Source: an uncultured Nitrospina sp. (lineage in GTDB: Bacteria; Nitrospinota; Nitrospinia; Nitrospinales; VA-1). Taken from it: a stretch of DNA of 15,312 bases. The DNA lies in assembly GCA_950072225.1 (NCBI GenBank), contig CATMOP010000006.1, positions 1-15,312 on the forward strand, written 5' to 3'. Under the pieces are notes generated by a model. That model had not been told where the DNA came from and ran no database searches. It saw nothing but the letters and a program-made list of their open reading frames with translations. The translations under genes were made by a program, and so were the position numbers. Numbering within the stretch: the stretch's first letter is position 1; every line of letters begins with the position of its first letter. This document shows positions 1 through 7,445 of the stretch, one piece after another.

Positions 1-1384
1 CGATTCCGAATTAAATCCCAAACCTGCCATCGCAAAAAAATGGAAGTATTCCGAGGACGGCCAAACCATCACTTTTTTCCTACGCAACGATGTTGCCTGG
101 AGTGATGGAAAACCGGTCACTGCAGGGGACTTTGAGTATGCCTGGAAACGATTGCTCGCACCTGAGACGGCGGCTCAATACGCTTACTTCCTCTTCGACA
201 TTAAAAATGCCAGCCAATACAATTCAGGAGAAATAACCGATCCCGACAAGGTTGGGATAAAAGCATTGGCCCCGGATATTCTGCAGGTCCGGTTAAAAAA
301 ACCCGTAGTCTATTTTCCCAGCATCACCACTTTCATGGTCACATACCCCGCCCGAAAAGATGTTATCCATCAACATGGGGACTCCTGGACAGAGCCTGAA
401 AATATTGTCACCAACGGCCCCTATATACTGGAAGAGTGGCAACACGAATATAAAATGGTGTTGAAAGCCAACCCCCGCCACTACGAAGGCAAACCGTCGG
501 TGGATACCATCCGGATTTTCGTTGTACAGGAACCCACTACCGCATTAACCCTTTACGAAACCGGAGAGCTGGACTATGTCGAACTGCCGCCTGTCGCTAT
601 TCCTCATTTTAAATCCAGCCCCGAATATAGAAACACACCTCAGCTAAGGGGTTATTACTATGGCTTTAATGTCCAAAAACCACCTTTCAATAATGCGCTT
701 GTCCGACAAGCCTTTGCCCATGCCATTGACCGGTCACGGATTCCCGGATTCCTGAAGGGCGGAGAACTGCCCTCCTCATCATGGATTCCCAAAGGCATGT
801 TCGGGTACAACGAGAGCATTGGATTAAAGTTTGATCCTCAAAAAGCAAGATCCTTATTGGCGCAAGCGGGGTATCCGAACGGAAAAGGGTTTCCAAAAGT
901 TACTGCGGTCTTCAACACAGGAGATCTCAACCGGTTCATTGGGGAATTCATCCAGGCCCAATGGAAAGAAAACCTGAATGTGAACATTGATTTCGAAAGC
1001 CAGGAGTGGAAAGTTTTTCTCAGCCGGTTGGATCTGGACCCACCGCAGATTTTTCGGCTGGGATGGGGGGCGGATTTTCCGGATCCCGACAACTTCATGA
1101 ACCTTTTCATTAAGTCCAGCGGCAATAACCGGCTTCGGTGGTCTCATCCGCGCTACGACGAACTGATCGCTCTCGGATCTACATTGAAAAATCCGCAAGA
1201 ACGACAAGCGGTCTATGATGAAGCCCAGATTCTGCTCACCGAAAAAGAAGTTCCAATGATTCCCCTTTTTGTCTCCGCCCAGAACCTTTTGGTCAAACCT
1301 TATGTTCAAGGTCTAAAAAATAACGCCATGGAACTTTTATATTTAAAAAGAATTCAAATACAAAAAGCGAACTCAGCTAATTAA
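1..1384 (+). CDS. Peptide/nickel-type ABC transporter substrate-binding protein, family 5 (5'-truncated by window)
   Basis: The reading frame is open from base 2, so the start lies upstream of the window; 460 residues are visible, ending at TAA 1382-1384. Family 5 binding proteins (SBP_bac_5, OppA/DppA type) capture peptides or similar solutes in the periplasm and hand them to an ABC permease. Seen in the sequence: an early WSDGKPVTAGDF segment, typical of the family's N-terminal lobe; a TNGPYILEEW segment; NVQKPPFNNALVRQAFAHAID, the family's signature of an F-N-x2-x-V-R-x-A block; and a C-terminal LGWGADFPDPDNF block with a late MIPLF motif. These agree with an OppA-like protein of about 500-550 residues. 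Substrate cannot be read from the sequence. No permease or ATPase gene follows; the next gene is convergent. Family assignment is firm, ligand unknown. Confidence 0.9.
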   Translation, partial: DSELNPKPAIAKKWKYSEDGQTITFFLRNDVAWSDGKPVTAGDFEYAWKRLLAPETAAQYAYFLFDIKNASQYNSGEITDPDKVGIKALAPDILQVRLKKPVVYFPSITTFMVTYPARKDVIHQHGDSWTEPENIVTNGPYILEEWQHEYKMVLKANPRHYEGKPSVDTIRIFVVQEPTTALTLYETGELDYVELPPVAIPHFKSSPEYRNTPQLRGYYYGFNVQKPPFNNALVRQAFAHAIDRSRIPGFLKGGELPSSSWIPKGMFGYNESIGLKFDPQKARSLLAQAGYPNGKGFPKVTAVFNTGDLNRFIGEFIQAQWKENLNVNIDFESQEWKVFLSRLDLDPPQIFRLGWGADFPDPDNFMNLFIKSSGNNRLRWSHPRYDELIALGSTLKNPQERQAVYDEAQILLTEKEVPMIPLFVSAQNLLVKPYVQGLKNNAMELLYLKRIQIQKANSAN

Positions 1385-1390
1385 AGGCAC

Positions 1391-1421
1391 AAAAAAAGCC
1401 TGCTGGCAGTTGCCAGCAGGC
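1391..1421 (-). terminator. Rho-independent terminator of the NuoF-like gene
   Basis: A perfect 11-bp inverted repeat (arms 1398-1408 and 1411-1421, two-base spacer) is followed, reading the minus strand, by seven T residues (complement of A 1391-1397). It starts 18 nt past the minus-strand stop codon. On the plus strand the hairpin is followed by a mixed CTCTATAAAA, so it would be a poor terminator for the binding-protein gene, although the stem could still protect its 3' end. Confidence 0.9.
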
Positions 1422-1438
1422 CTCTATAAAAATAAATC

Positions 1439-3268
1439 CTATTCAATCGCCAGGAATGCGCAGGCCTGGTAACAAGCATTGCAATTGATGCACAAGTCCA
1501 TATCAATGTGCGCGGCGACTTTGCGGGTTCCCCCGGTGATGGCTCCTGTGGGACACGGTTTGATGCACGCGCCGCAGGCCACACAATCCTCTTCCTTGAC
1601 GTAATAGCGATACAAACCGACACACCGTGCCGCGTCACAGGTTTGATCGACAATATGCCGTTCATATACTTTACGAAAATATTTCAATCCGGTAAGAACT
1701 GCCTTCGGTGCCGTTTCTCCCAGCCCACATAAGGAAGTTTGGCTGATTTCTTCACACAAGGCCTCGAGTTTATCCAAATCTTCCATTTTTCCCCGGCCTT
1801 CAGCGATATCCACTAATTTGTTTTTAACAAGTGTCAGCCCAATCCGGCAGGGGGTACATTTGCCACAAGTTTCGCCTTCGTTAAATCCAATGGAAAAAAG
1901 CGCGAGATCGATCACGCAGGCCGAATCATCATAGGCCGAAAAACTTGCCTGGCCCATCAACACGCCCTCTTCAAGAAGACTTTCATAGTCCATTGGGGTA
2001 TCAGCTTTTTCAGGCGGTAGAAATCCGCCAGTGACGCCTCCTACATGAATCACCTTTAGCTCTTTTTTCTTTTGAATACCACCGCAATAATCATCAATGG
2101 CTTCCCGGAGGGTGGTTTTCATGTCCAGTTCCATCAACCCGTTGTACTTGATGTTTCCAGCAATCGCCCAAACCTTGCACCCCTGGGCATTTTCATTGCC
2201 CATCGCCGCATACCAGTCCGCGCCATTTTTGATGATTTTAGGAACCGTGGCCCAGGTTTCCGCGTTGTTCAAGACGGTCGGTTTGCCCCACAATCCCACT
2301 TCGCTGGAATGAGGAGGTTGCGCTTTCGGGAACGGACGTTTGCCCTCAACCGCTTCCATCAATGCCGTGGACTCTCCACCAATAAACGCGTCGAGCCCTT
2401 CATGCACCCGGAAGTTGATACTGAAATCTGTACCCAGAATTTTATCACCCAGGAAACCTCTTTCCTTGGCCTGTTCGATGGCCATATTCAGTCGCTTGAC
2501 CGCAATCGCATAATCAGAACGGGTGTAGATGATCCCCTCCGTCGCGTCAATAGCATAAGCCCCGATCAACAGACCTTCAATCACCTGATGCGGGTTGCCT
2601 TCCATGACACTGCGATCCATATAGGAAGCGGGGTTGCCCTCGTCTCCATTAACCATAATATAACGGGTTCCCTTTTCGTCGGTCGGGGCCTTGGCCGCCT
2701 TCTCCCACTTGTTAGCAGTGACAAACCCGCCGCCGCCTTTGCCGCGCAATCCGGATTTTTTTATCTCGGCGATCACCTCATCCGGCTTCATAGTAGTCAA
2801 AACTTTTTTCAAGGATTCATAACCACCCACCCTGATGTATTCATCGATGTTTTCCGGATCAATAGCACCACCATGCTCCATCACAACACGGGTCTGCATT
2901 TTCAATGTATCGTAATAATTATCTTTGGAAGCGGCCTTTTTAAACACCTTGCCGCCCACAATATGGTCATTCAAAATGCTTTTGACCATCTCGGGTTTAA
3001 CTTTCTCGTAAGTCACCCGGGGTTCATCGGGGATGTAAACATCCACCAGTACATCACGGCTGCAATAGCCCCGGCACCCGACCTGGCCCATTTCGCATTT
3101 TCGTTCACCGAGTGTGGCATTGGCTTCCATTTCAGAAATCTGCTTCTGAAATTCTTTATAGACCTCTTCGCCTCCCTCAGCGATACCACTCAGGCTCAAG
3201 CATACGGTTATTTTTATCTGGCCCTGTTTCTGAGCAACAGCCTGGCTCTTTTCTGCAACGGCTTCCAT
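1439..3268 (-). CDS. NuoF/HydB-like NAD(P)H-binding FMN and iron-sulfur flavoprotein subunit
   Basis: 609 aa; homologous to NuoF of complex I and closer in architecture to HydB/HndC of bifurcating hydrogenases. Residues 18-105 form a thioredoxin-like [2Fe-2S] domain with C23, C65 and C69; the usual partner of the first Cys (C-x4-C) is G28. Residues 170-345 carry the FMN/nucleotide site: GLRGKGGGGF at 173-182, NGDEGNP at 207-213, and GGES at 297-300 where GEE is usual. The N3-type [4Fe-4S] site is C468, C471, C474 plus C514. A Cys pair (C544, C549) precedes a C-terminal 2x[4Fe-4S] ferredoxin (C562/565/568/572 and C593/596/599/603). In the family this subunit oxidises or reduces NAD(P)H and passes electrons along Fe-S centres. 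No NuoE, HydA or other partner gene is present in the window. ATG start is backed by AAGGAG about 7 nt upstream. Partner complex is unknown. Confidence 0.9.
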   Translation of the reverse strand: MEAVAEKSQAVAQKQGQIKITVCLSLSGIAEGGEEVYKEFQKQISEMEANATLGERKCEMGQVGCRGYCSRDVLVDVYIPDEPRVTYEKVKPEMVKSILNDHIVGGKVFKKAASKDNYYDTLKMQTRVVMEHGGAIDPENIDEYIRVGGYESLKKVLTTMKPDEVIAEIKKSGLRGKGGGGFVTANKWEKAAKAPTDEKGTRYIMVNGDEGNPASYMDRSVMEGNPHQVIEGLLIGAYAIDATEGIIYTRSDYAIAVKRLNMAIEQAKERGFLGDKILGTDFSINFRVHEGLDAFIGGESTALMEAVEGKRPFPKAQPPHSSEVGLWGKPTVLNNAETWATVPKIIKNGADWYAAMGNENAQGCKVWAIAGNIKYNGLMELDMKTTLREAIDDYCGGIQKKKELKVIHVGGVTGGFLPPEKADTPMDYESLLEEGVLMGQASFSAYDDSACVIDLALFSIGFNEGETCGKCTPCRIGLTLVKNKLVDIAEGRGKMEDLDKLEALCEEISQTSLCGLGETAPKAVLTGLKYFRKVYERHIVDQTCDAARCVGLYRYYVKEEDCVACGACIKPCPTGAITGGTRKVAAHIDMDLCINCNACYQACAFLAIE

Positions 3269-3876
3269 GAACGATCTCCTTGATACCTAAGCGTTATTCG
3301 AAAATTTTACAAAATTTTAAATTCAATAATCCCGGCATCCGACCAAAAAAAACGGAGCGCCCCCGCAGGCCAACGTGACGCTGGACCCAACTAGCAACAA
3401 ATCTTAGCGGACATCAAACCGTCTTTCGGCGCAAGTAACCATTCCCTATCCCACAAACGGGCGCCAAGTAACCATCCCCTATCCCACAAACGGGCGCGTG
3501 GTAACTTTCATTTGCCTTCATGCCCCAAGGGGTATAGCCCGACCATGCCAAGTGGGCAGCACCCGCCAGAAATAACAATATGTCATAAAACCCGGGAAAA
3601 TTCCAGCCATTCTAGATACCCGAACCCAGATTGTCAAACTTTCCATAGAGACTGATTTTAAAAGGTTTTTGACCTCAAATAAGGCCTCTGTTTACAACCT
3701 TTCAGGCGATACCCGCAAACGGCCTCTGACAAGGACCCTCAAACAACTATGGACCCCAGTAACCCTTTAAAAAATAAGGTGTAACATTGGGATAAACCGC
3801 ACTCCTCAGACCAGTTTTCAGGGAAAACAGCAGACAAACCCTGCAAAGAAACCAACCCCCTCCGGGTACGCAAAAT
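3269..3876. other. 608-nt non-coding region between two minus-strand genes
   Basis: No frame here has both a plausible start and protein-like content. It holds the 33-bp tandem repeat listed separately, an AT-rich block just upstream of the NuoF-like gene (AAAATTTT twice at 3300-3318), and a run of eight A at 3345-3352. Read on the minus strand that run is a T tract after GC-rich sequence, but I could not draw a convincing stem, so a terminator is not called. No clear -35/-10 pair was found for the NuoF-like gene. Confidence 0.6.
3432..3497. repeat. 33-bp tandem repeat, two copies
   Basis: Copies 3432-3464 and 3465-3497 are identical except for one base (ATTCCC versus ATCCCC). A short degenerate third start follows (GTGGTAAC at 3498-3505). 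Each unit ends in GGGCGC, and GGCGC also precedes copy 1, so copy 1 is bounded by GGCGC/GCGCC arms. It lies 164-229 nt upstream of the NuoF-like start codon, outside any gene. Confidence 0.9.
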
Positions 3877-4944
3877 TCAAGGGACCAATTTGCCTATTTT
3901 ATTTTGGTACCTTCCCCGGAAATACATCCCCATTTCAGTGAACCAGACATTACCCTCCTTATCCAAAACCAGGTTGCTGGGATGTGCACCCTTGGTCGGC
4001 AAGGGGAACAGTTGGATTCCCGCTTCCGGGTCGGCTTCGGTTAAATCGAGTTTGCCGATGCTATCTTTATGGTTGGCCACAAACCAGACCCATCGCTTGT
4101 TGTAATCCACGACCAGATCATGAGCTCCGGTTCTTTTTCCCGGAATCTGATAATCAACAACCTTTGGCGGAAATTCCTCCGAAAAATCCAGCCGCGAAAT
4201 TTTTCCTGCGAAAAACTGGGTGAACCAGATGGTACCGTCCGACGCAAGAGACATCCCATGCGGAACCGATTTTTTCGGAGGGATGACAATTTCCCCAACT
4301 TTGCCCGACTCCAATTCCAGATACCCAATCTTGTTGGCAAAAATCTTGGCCCAGAACTTCCCTCCCTGCGTGTACCAGACGTATTCATCGTCGACCACTA
4401 AATCATGCGGGTGACCTTCATTGACCGTGAATTCCTTTATCTCTCCCATCAACGGATCCAACCTGCCAATTTTGTTGGCTTCGAACTCGGTGAACCAGAT
4501 CTTCCTGTCTTTCGATTCAAATAAATGATGCGGTTCACTATTAGGGGTGGGAATATCGTATTCCCTTATTATTCCGGTTGCCGGGTCCAACCGTCCAATC
4601 CGGTTGCCACCCATTTCGCTGAACCAGACAATATCGTCACGGGAAACTATAAGATATTGCGGTTTGCTGTTAGCATGAGGGAGCTCATACTCAACGATTC
4701 CGTCAGACGTCCCTGGCTTTACCTTGCTCGGCGTTAATTTCCCGATCTTGTTGCCATTGACCTCTGCAAACCAGAGGTTGCCTTTTGAATCGAAAGCCAG
4801 TCCTGCCGGACTGCTGTCGGCAGTCGGTGTCAGGTATTCAAAAATAGATTCTGCATACGTCGTGTTGGCGGCCAGAACACCCCCCATTACCAGACCCATT
4901 GCCATCAGCCTTGAAAGAAAAAAATATTTCTTCGTTTTGTTCAT
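3877..4944 (-). CDS. Exported seven-bladed beta-propeller, virginiamycin B lyase (Vgb)-like
   Basis: 355 aa. The frame reaches further upstream, but the first ATG (4957-4959) reads through GGAGGGG, which is the ribosome binding site of the ATG at 4942-4944, so the latter is chosen. Residues 1-31 are a signal peptide with cleavage likely after TYA. The rest consists of seven repeats of 40-50 residues, each with a W-F/Y motif (W58, W107, W150, W190, W240, W287, W334), most followed by NKIGxLDP. This is the pattern of Vgb/streptogramin-lyase and related propellers. Such proteins are widely labelled streptogramin lyase, but most are not shown to act on antibiotics; a periplasmic binding or lyase role is all that can be inferred. 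Some repeats contain PHxL or AHDL histidines that could be functional. Divergent from pepA. Confidence 0.85.
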   Translation of the reverse strand: MNKTKKYFFLSRLMAMGLVMGGVLAANTTYAESIFEYLTPTADSSPAGLAFDSKGNLWFAEVNGNKIGKLTPSKVKPGTSDGIVEYELPHANSKPQYLIVSRDDIVWFSEMGGNRIGRLDPATGIIREYDIPTPNSEPHHLFESKDRKIWFTEFEANKIGRLDPLMGEIKEFTVNEGHPHDLVVDDEYVWYTQGGKFWAKIFANKIGYLELESGKVGEIVIPPKKSVPHGMSLASDGTIWFTQFFAGKISRLDFSEEFPPKVVDYQIPGKRTGAHDLVVDYNKRWVWFVANHKDSIGKLDLTEADPEAGIQLFPLPTKGAHPSNLVLDKEGNVWFTEMGMYFRGRYQNKIGKLVP

Positions 4945-4973
4945 TCGGCCCCCCTCCATTTGTAAAATTGAGG

Positions 4974-5020
4974 TTGATTGCTGTAGATCATAAATATAAA
5001 CTCTAATCTAAATGACGCAA
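4974..5020. promoter_or_regulatory. Overlapping divergent promoters for the propeller gene and pepA
   Basis: The gap between the divergent genes is 119 nt. Minus strand: TTGCGT (complement of 5015-5020), 16-nt spacer, TATATT (complement of 4993-4998), with the predicted start site some 40-45 nt before the propeller ATG. Plus strand: TTGATT 4974-4979, 17-nt spacer, TAAACT 4997-5002, leaving a leader of about 55 nt before pepA. The two -10 boxes overlap, so they would compete for polymerase. Matches are partial and unverified. Confidence 0.4.
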
Positions 5021-5063
5021 GCCCCACCAAACCTAACGACGTCTAATTTTTGATAAAAGCCCT

Positions 5064-6587
5064 ATGATAAAAATAAAGCAGAAATCCGATAAGCCCCTTG
5101 AACATAAAACTGAATGCCTGATCCTCCCCTGCCCGGAAGAAAAAAAACCAAGCGGAATGGTCCAGGACCTGGACGCCGCCCTCAACGGCGCAATAACTAG
5201 GGCATTTGAAAACAAGTACTTCACGGGAAAATCCAACCAAACTCTTTTGTTGAACAGCACCGGCTGTTTGAAGGCCGACAACCTGCTTCTGGTTGGGGTG
5301 GGCAAAGCCAAAGAGGTGACAGTAGAAAAAATCTGCCAGGCTTCGGGAACCGCGGCGAAACTGGCGGAAAAATCCAATTTTAAATCCGTCACGGTTTTTT
5401 TAAACGAGTGCTGTTTCGACCAAATTTCTAAAGGTAAAGGAGGGCTCTATGGCGAACTCGCAGGAGCCGTTGCCGAAGGAACAGGTCTCGCACTTTATCA
5501 TTTTGATGCCTATAAATCCACAGATGAAAAAGAGGATCCGCCAAGCAGGGTCGGGCAACTGACCCTCATTCCCGCTTTGAAAACGCGGCAGGCAACTGTG
5601 GAAAAATCCATCTCCCGCGCAGAAAAAATTATCAGCGCCGTGCATTCGGCAAGGGATTTGATATCCCATCCCGGCAACACCGCGACGCCCACCTTCCTGG
5701 CCGAGCATGCAAAAAAATTGGCCCGTAAAAACAAAATCACCTGCAAGGTGCTGGGCAAAAAGGAAATGGAAAAACTCGGCATGGGCGCCCTGCTCGGTGT
5801 ATCCCGCGGCAGCCACGAACCCCCAGCCCTGATCGTGCTGGAATATTACGGCACCTCCAAAAAGAAAGCCCCGACCGTGATTGTCGGTAAAGGCGTCACC
5901 TTTGACACGGGCGGCATTTCGCTCAAACCCCCCGCCAGCATGGATGAAATGAAGATGGATATGTCCGGTGCCGCCACCACACTGGCAACCCTGCAAGCGG
6001 TTTCCAGCCTGAAACTACCCGTCAACGTTATCGGCATCGTTCCCGCGGCAGAAAATATGCCCGGCGGTTCCGCCATCAAGCCGGGAGACATTTTAAAAAG
6101 TATGTCCGGAAAGACCATAGAGGTGCTCAATACCGATGCCGAAGGCAGGCTGGTTCTCGCCGATGCGCTGACCTATGCCCAACGTTATGAACCGAAAGAA
6201 GTGATCGACCTGGCCACCTTGACAGGGGCTGTGCTCATGGCATTGGGACACCAGGCCGCCGCCGTGATAGGCAACAACGCAAATATGATCGCCCGCCTGA
6301 AAAAAGCCGGAGACGCGACCGGAGAACGAGTGTGGGAACTGCCCTTGTGGGAAGAATTTGAAACAGCCGTTAAAAGTGATATCGCCGATCTCAAAAACAT
6401 CGCCGCACCCGGAGTCGGTGCAGGCACCATCACCGGCGCCGCGTTCCTCAAACCTTTCGCCGGCGACCAGCCCTGGGCCCATATTGATATCGCCGGCACC
6501 GCATGGGGGGAAGAAAAACCCTATACCACAAAAGGCGCGTCCGGATATGGAGTGCGTCTACTCGTCCATTACCTGGAACACCGCTAA
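5064..6587 (+). CDS. pepA: Leucyl aminopeptidase (cytosol aminopeptidase, M17)
   Basis: 507 aa, the normal length for M17. The enzyme removes N-terminal residues from peptides in the cytoplasm using two metal ions and works as a hexamer in the family. The C-terminal catalytic domain has VGKGVTFDTGG at 274-284 and the signature NTDAEGRL at 356-363. Aligning with E. coli PepA as I remember it, all metal and catalytic positions are kept with a constant shift of six residues: K276, D281, D299, D358, E360 as ligands, K288 and R362 as catalytic residues. The N-terminal domain (1-175) is more divergent, as usual. The ATG at 5064 has no clear Shine-Dalgarno sequence, but the protein begins at the expected place. 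The next gene starts 18 nt after its stop, so they are probably cotranscribed. Confidence 0.95.
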   Translation: MIKIKQKSDKPLEHKTECLILPCPEEKKPSGMVQDLDAALNGAITRAFENKYFTGKSNQTLLLNSTGCLKADNLLLVGVGKAKEVTVEKICQASGTAAKLAEKSNFKSVTVFLNECCFDQISKGKGGLYGELAGAVAEGTGLALYHFDAYKSTDEKEDPPSRVGQLTLIPALKTRQATVEKSISRAEKIISAVHSARDLISHPGNTATPTFLAEHAKKLARKNKITCKVLGKKEMEKLGMGALLGVSRGSHEPPALIVLEYYGTSKKKAPTVIVGKGVTFDTGGISLKPPASMDEMKMDMSGAATTLATLQAVSSLKLPVNVIGIVPAAENMPGGSAIKPGDILKSMSGKTIEVLNTDAEGRLVLADALTYAQRYEPKEVIDLATLTGAVLMALGHQAAAVIGNNANMIARLKKAGDATGERVWELPLWEEFETAVKSDIADLKNIAAPGVGAGTITGAAFLKPFAGDQPWAHIDIAGTAWGEEKPYTTKGASGYGVRLLVHYLEHR

Positions 6588-6605
6588 ACGAAATAAGTCC
6601 TCTCC

Positions 6606-7082
6606 ATGACAAATGTCATCATCATTTTCATACACCTGTCGGCGGCAGGGGTGGCGCTGGGTAGCCTCATCTATTGCCTGATGGTCTATCTGCCGGTGGT
6701 TGAAAAAAACCCCGGCGAACGCGATGAAAACTCCCCTTCCTATAAAATCCTCGACCTTTTGGCACCCACAACGTTCGCCAGCATTCTCATCCTCATCGGA
6801 TCAGGAGTCTATTACCTGCTTGAAAACTACTCGGCACAGGTCGGACTCAAACCCGGTTACTACAACCTGTTTGGTATCAAAATGTTGTTCGTGGCGTTGG
6901 CGTTTTTTCCCAGCATGTATATGGCCTTCTCGTTAAGAATCCAGATCTCGCACCTTGACTTGAATCCCGGCAACAAAAAACTGGTGTCCCCAACCCTCAA
7001 AAAAATGATCGGCCTGAGCAAGATGACCTTGTGGATGGTCGCCGTCGCCACTTTCCTCGGCGTTTGGCTGGCCCGCTATTAA
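6606..7082 (+). CDS. Four-helix membrane protein, CopD/DUF2269-like, function unknown
   Basis: 158 aa with four hydrophobic segments at about residues 4-28, 52-72, 87-108 and 136-156. The first carries an F-I-H-L pattern with H10, and the third starts with a Lys-Met-Leu-Phe stretch. That layout, with a His in helix 1, resembles CopD-like and DUF2269-like integral membrane proteins, some of which bind copper or haem, but I cannot place it in a named family. It follows pepA by 18 nt and is probably in the same transcript; a functional link is not evident. The ATG is not preceded by a strong ribosome site, which suggests translational coupling. Confidence 0.75.
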   Translation: MTNVIIIFIHLSAAGVALGSLIYCLMVYLPVVEKNPGERDENSPSYKILDLLAPTTFASILILIGSGVYYLLENYSAQVGLKPGYYNLFGIKMLFVALAFFPSMYMAFSLRIQISHLDLNPGNKKLVSPTLKKMIGLSKMTLWMVAVATFLGVWLARY

Positions 7083-7232
7083 CCCTCTAGCGAGGGACGC
7101 AAATTGGCGGTGACGCTGGCGCGACCGCCGACACCTTGCTAACCCAAGCGGCCGGTGGCAATAGGTCAATTCCTTTACGGCGATATTATTCCGCTCAAGC
7201 TTCTGGAGTGCAGGTGTGATATTCTTCGCCGA
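7083..7232. other. Non-coding gap with two hairpins after the pepA operon
   Basis: Directly after the stop codon is CCCTC-TAGC-GAGGG (7083-7096), a 5-bp stem with a four-base loop. Next is a 6-bp stem GGCGGT/ACCGCC (7106-7111 and 7124-7129) whose loop can form a small inner CGC/GCG stem. Neither is followed by a T tract, so termination is possible but not shown. The remainder to 7232 is unassigned. The first hairpin sequence recurs at 12451-12474 (see findings). GC content drops sharply after this gap. Confidence 0.5.
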
Positions 7233-7445
7233 ATGAACAATAAAAATATTTAAGTAAAAATTTGGGTTCAAAATTCGGCTCTCTCAGTTTTTAGCTTAAT
7301 TTTTATTCTTGCCTTTGGTGAGTGGCTATTTCCGAAATTTCTAAATAAAGTCCCTTTCCGTTTATATGGAGGCGTTGAATCTGAGTTAAGGGTTCTTGCT
7401 CAATATTCAAAGCAATCCGTATTACCTCGAGACTATATTGCTATT
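7233..7445 (+). pseudogene. Untranslated-looking leader of the SGNH gene: in-frame ATG, TAA, then hydrophobic segment
   Basis: This stretch is in the same frame as the SGNH gene. It begins with ATG at 7233, hits TAA at 7251-7253 after six codons, and is then open for 64 codons into the SGNH domain without any ATG, GTG or TTG until 7446. The peptide after the stop has a membrane helix (LSVFSLIFIFAFGEWLF, 7281-7331) and a linker ending LPRDYIAI just before the catalytic GDS. This is what a membrane-anchored SGNH protein normally has in front of its domain. The simplest reading is a single nonsense change; initiation at the ATT codon 7260 is an alternative. Confidence 0.55.

Noticed and set aside
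2072..3283. 403-aa open frame on the plus strand opposite the NuoF-like gene
   Set aside because: The opposite strand encodes a protein with complete Fe-S and flavin motifs; the plus frame has no recognisable domain and is a by-product of codon bias.
3345..3365. Possible minus-strand terminator (T8 after GC-rich sequence) upstream of the NuoF-like gene
   Set aside because: Only a 4-bp stem with a very long loop could be drawn.
5400..5996. 198-aa frame on the minus strand inside pepA
   Set aside because: Lies wholly opposite a well conserved enzyme, and its composition (Gly/Phe/Cys-rich) is typical of an antisense shadow.
7140..7180. Sequence resembling a tRNA T-arm (GGTCAATTCC)
   Set aside because: One base short of the T-loop pattern and no acceptor, D or anticodon stems could be drawn.
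6933..7271. 112-aa minus-strand frame covering the gap after pepA's membrane protein
   Set aside because: Half is antisense to the membrane protein gene; the Arg/His-rich middle comes from the hairpin sequences. No ribosome site or domain.
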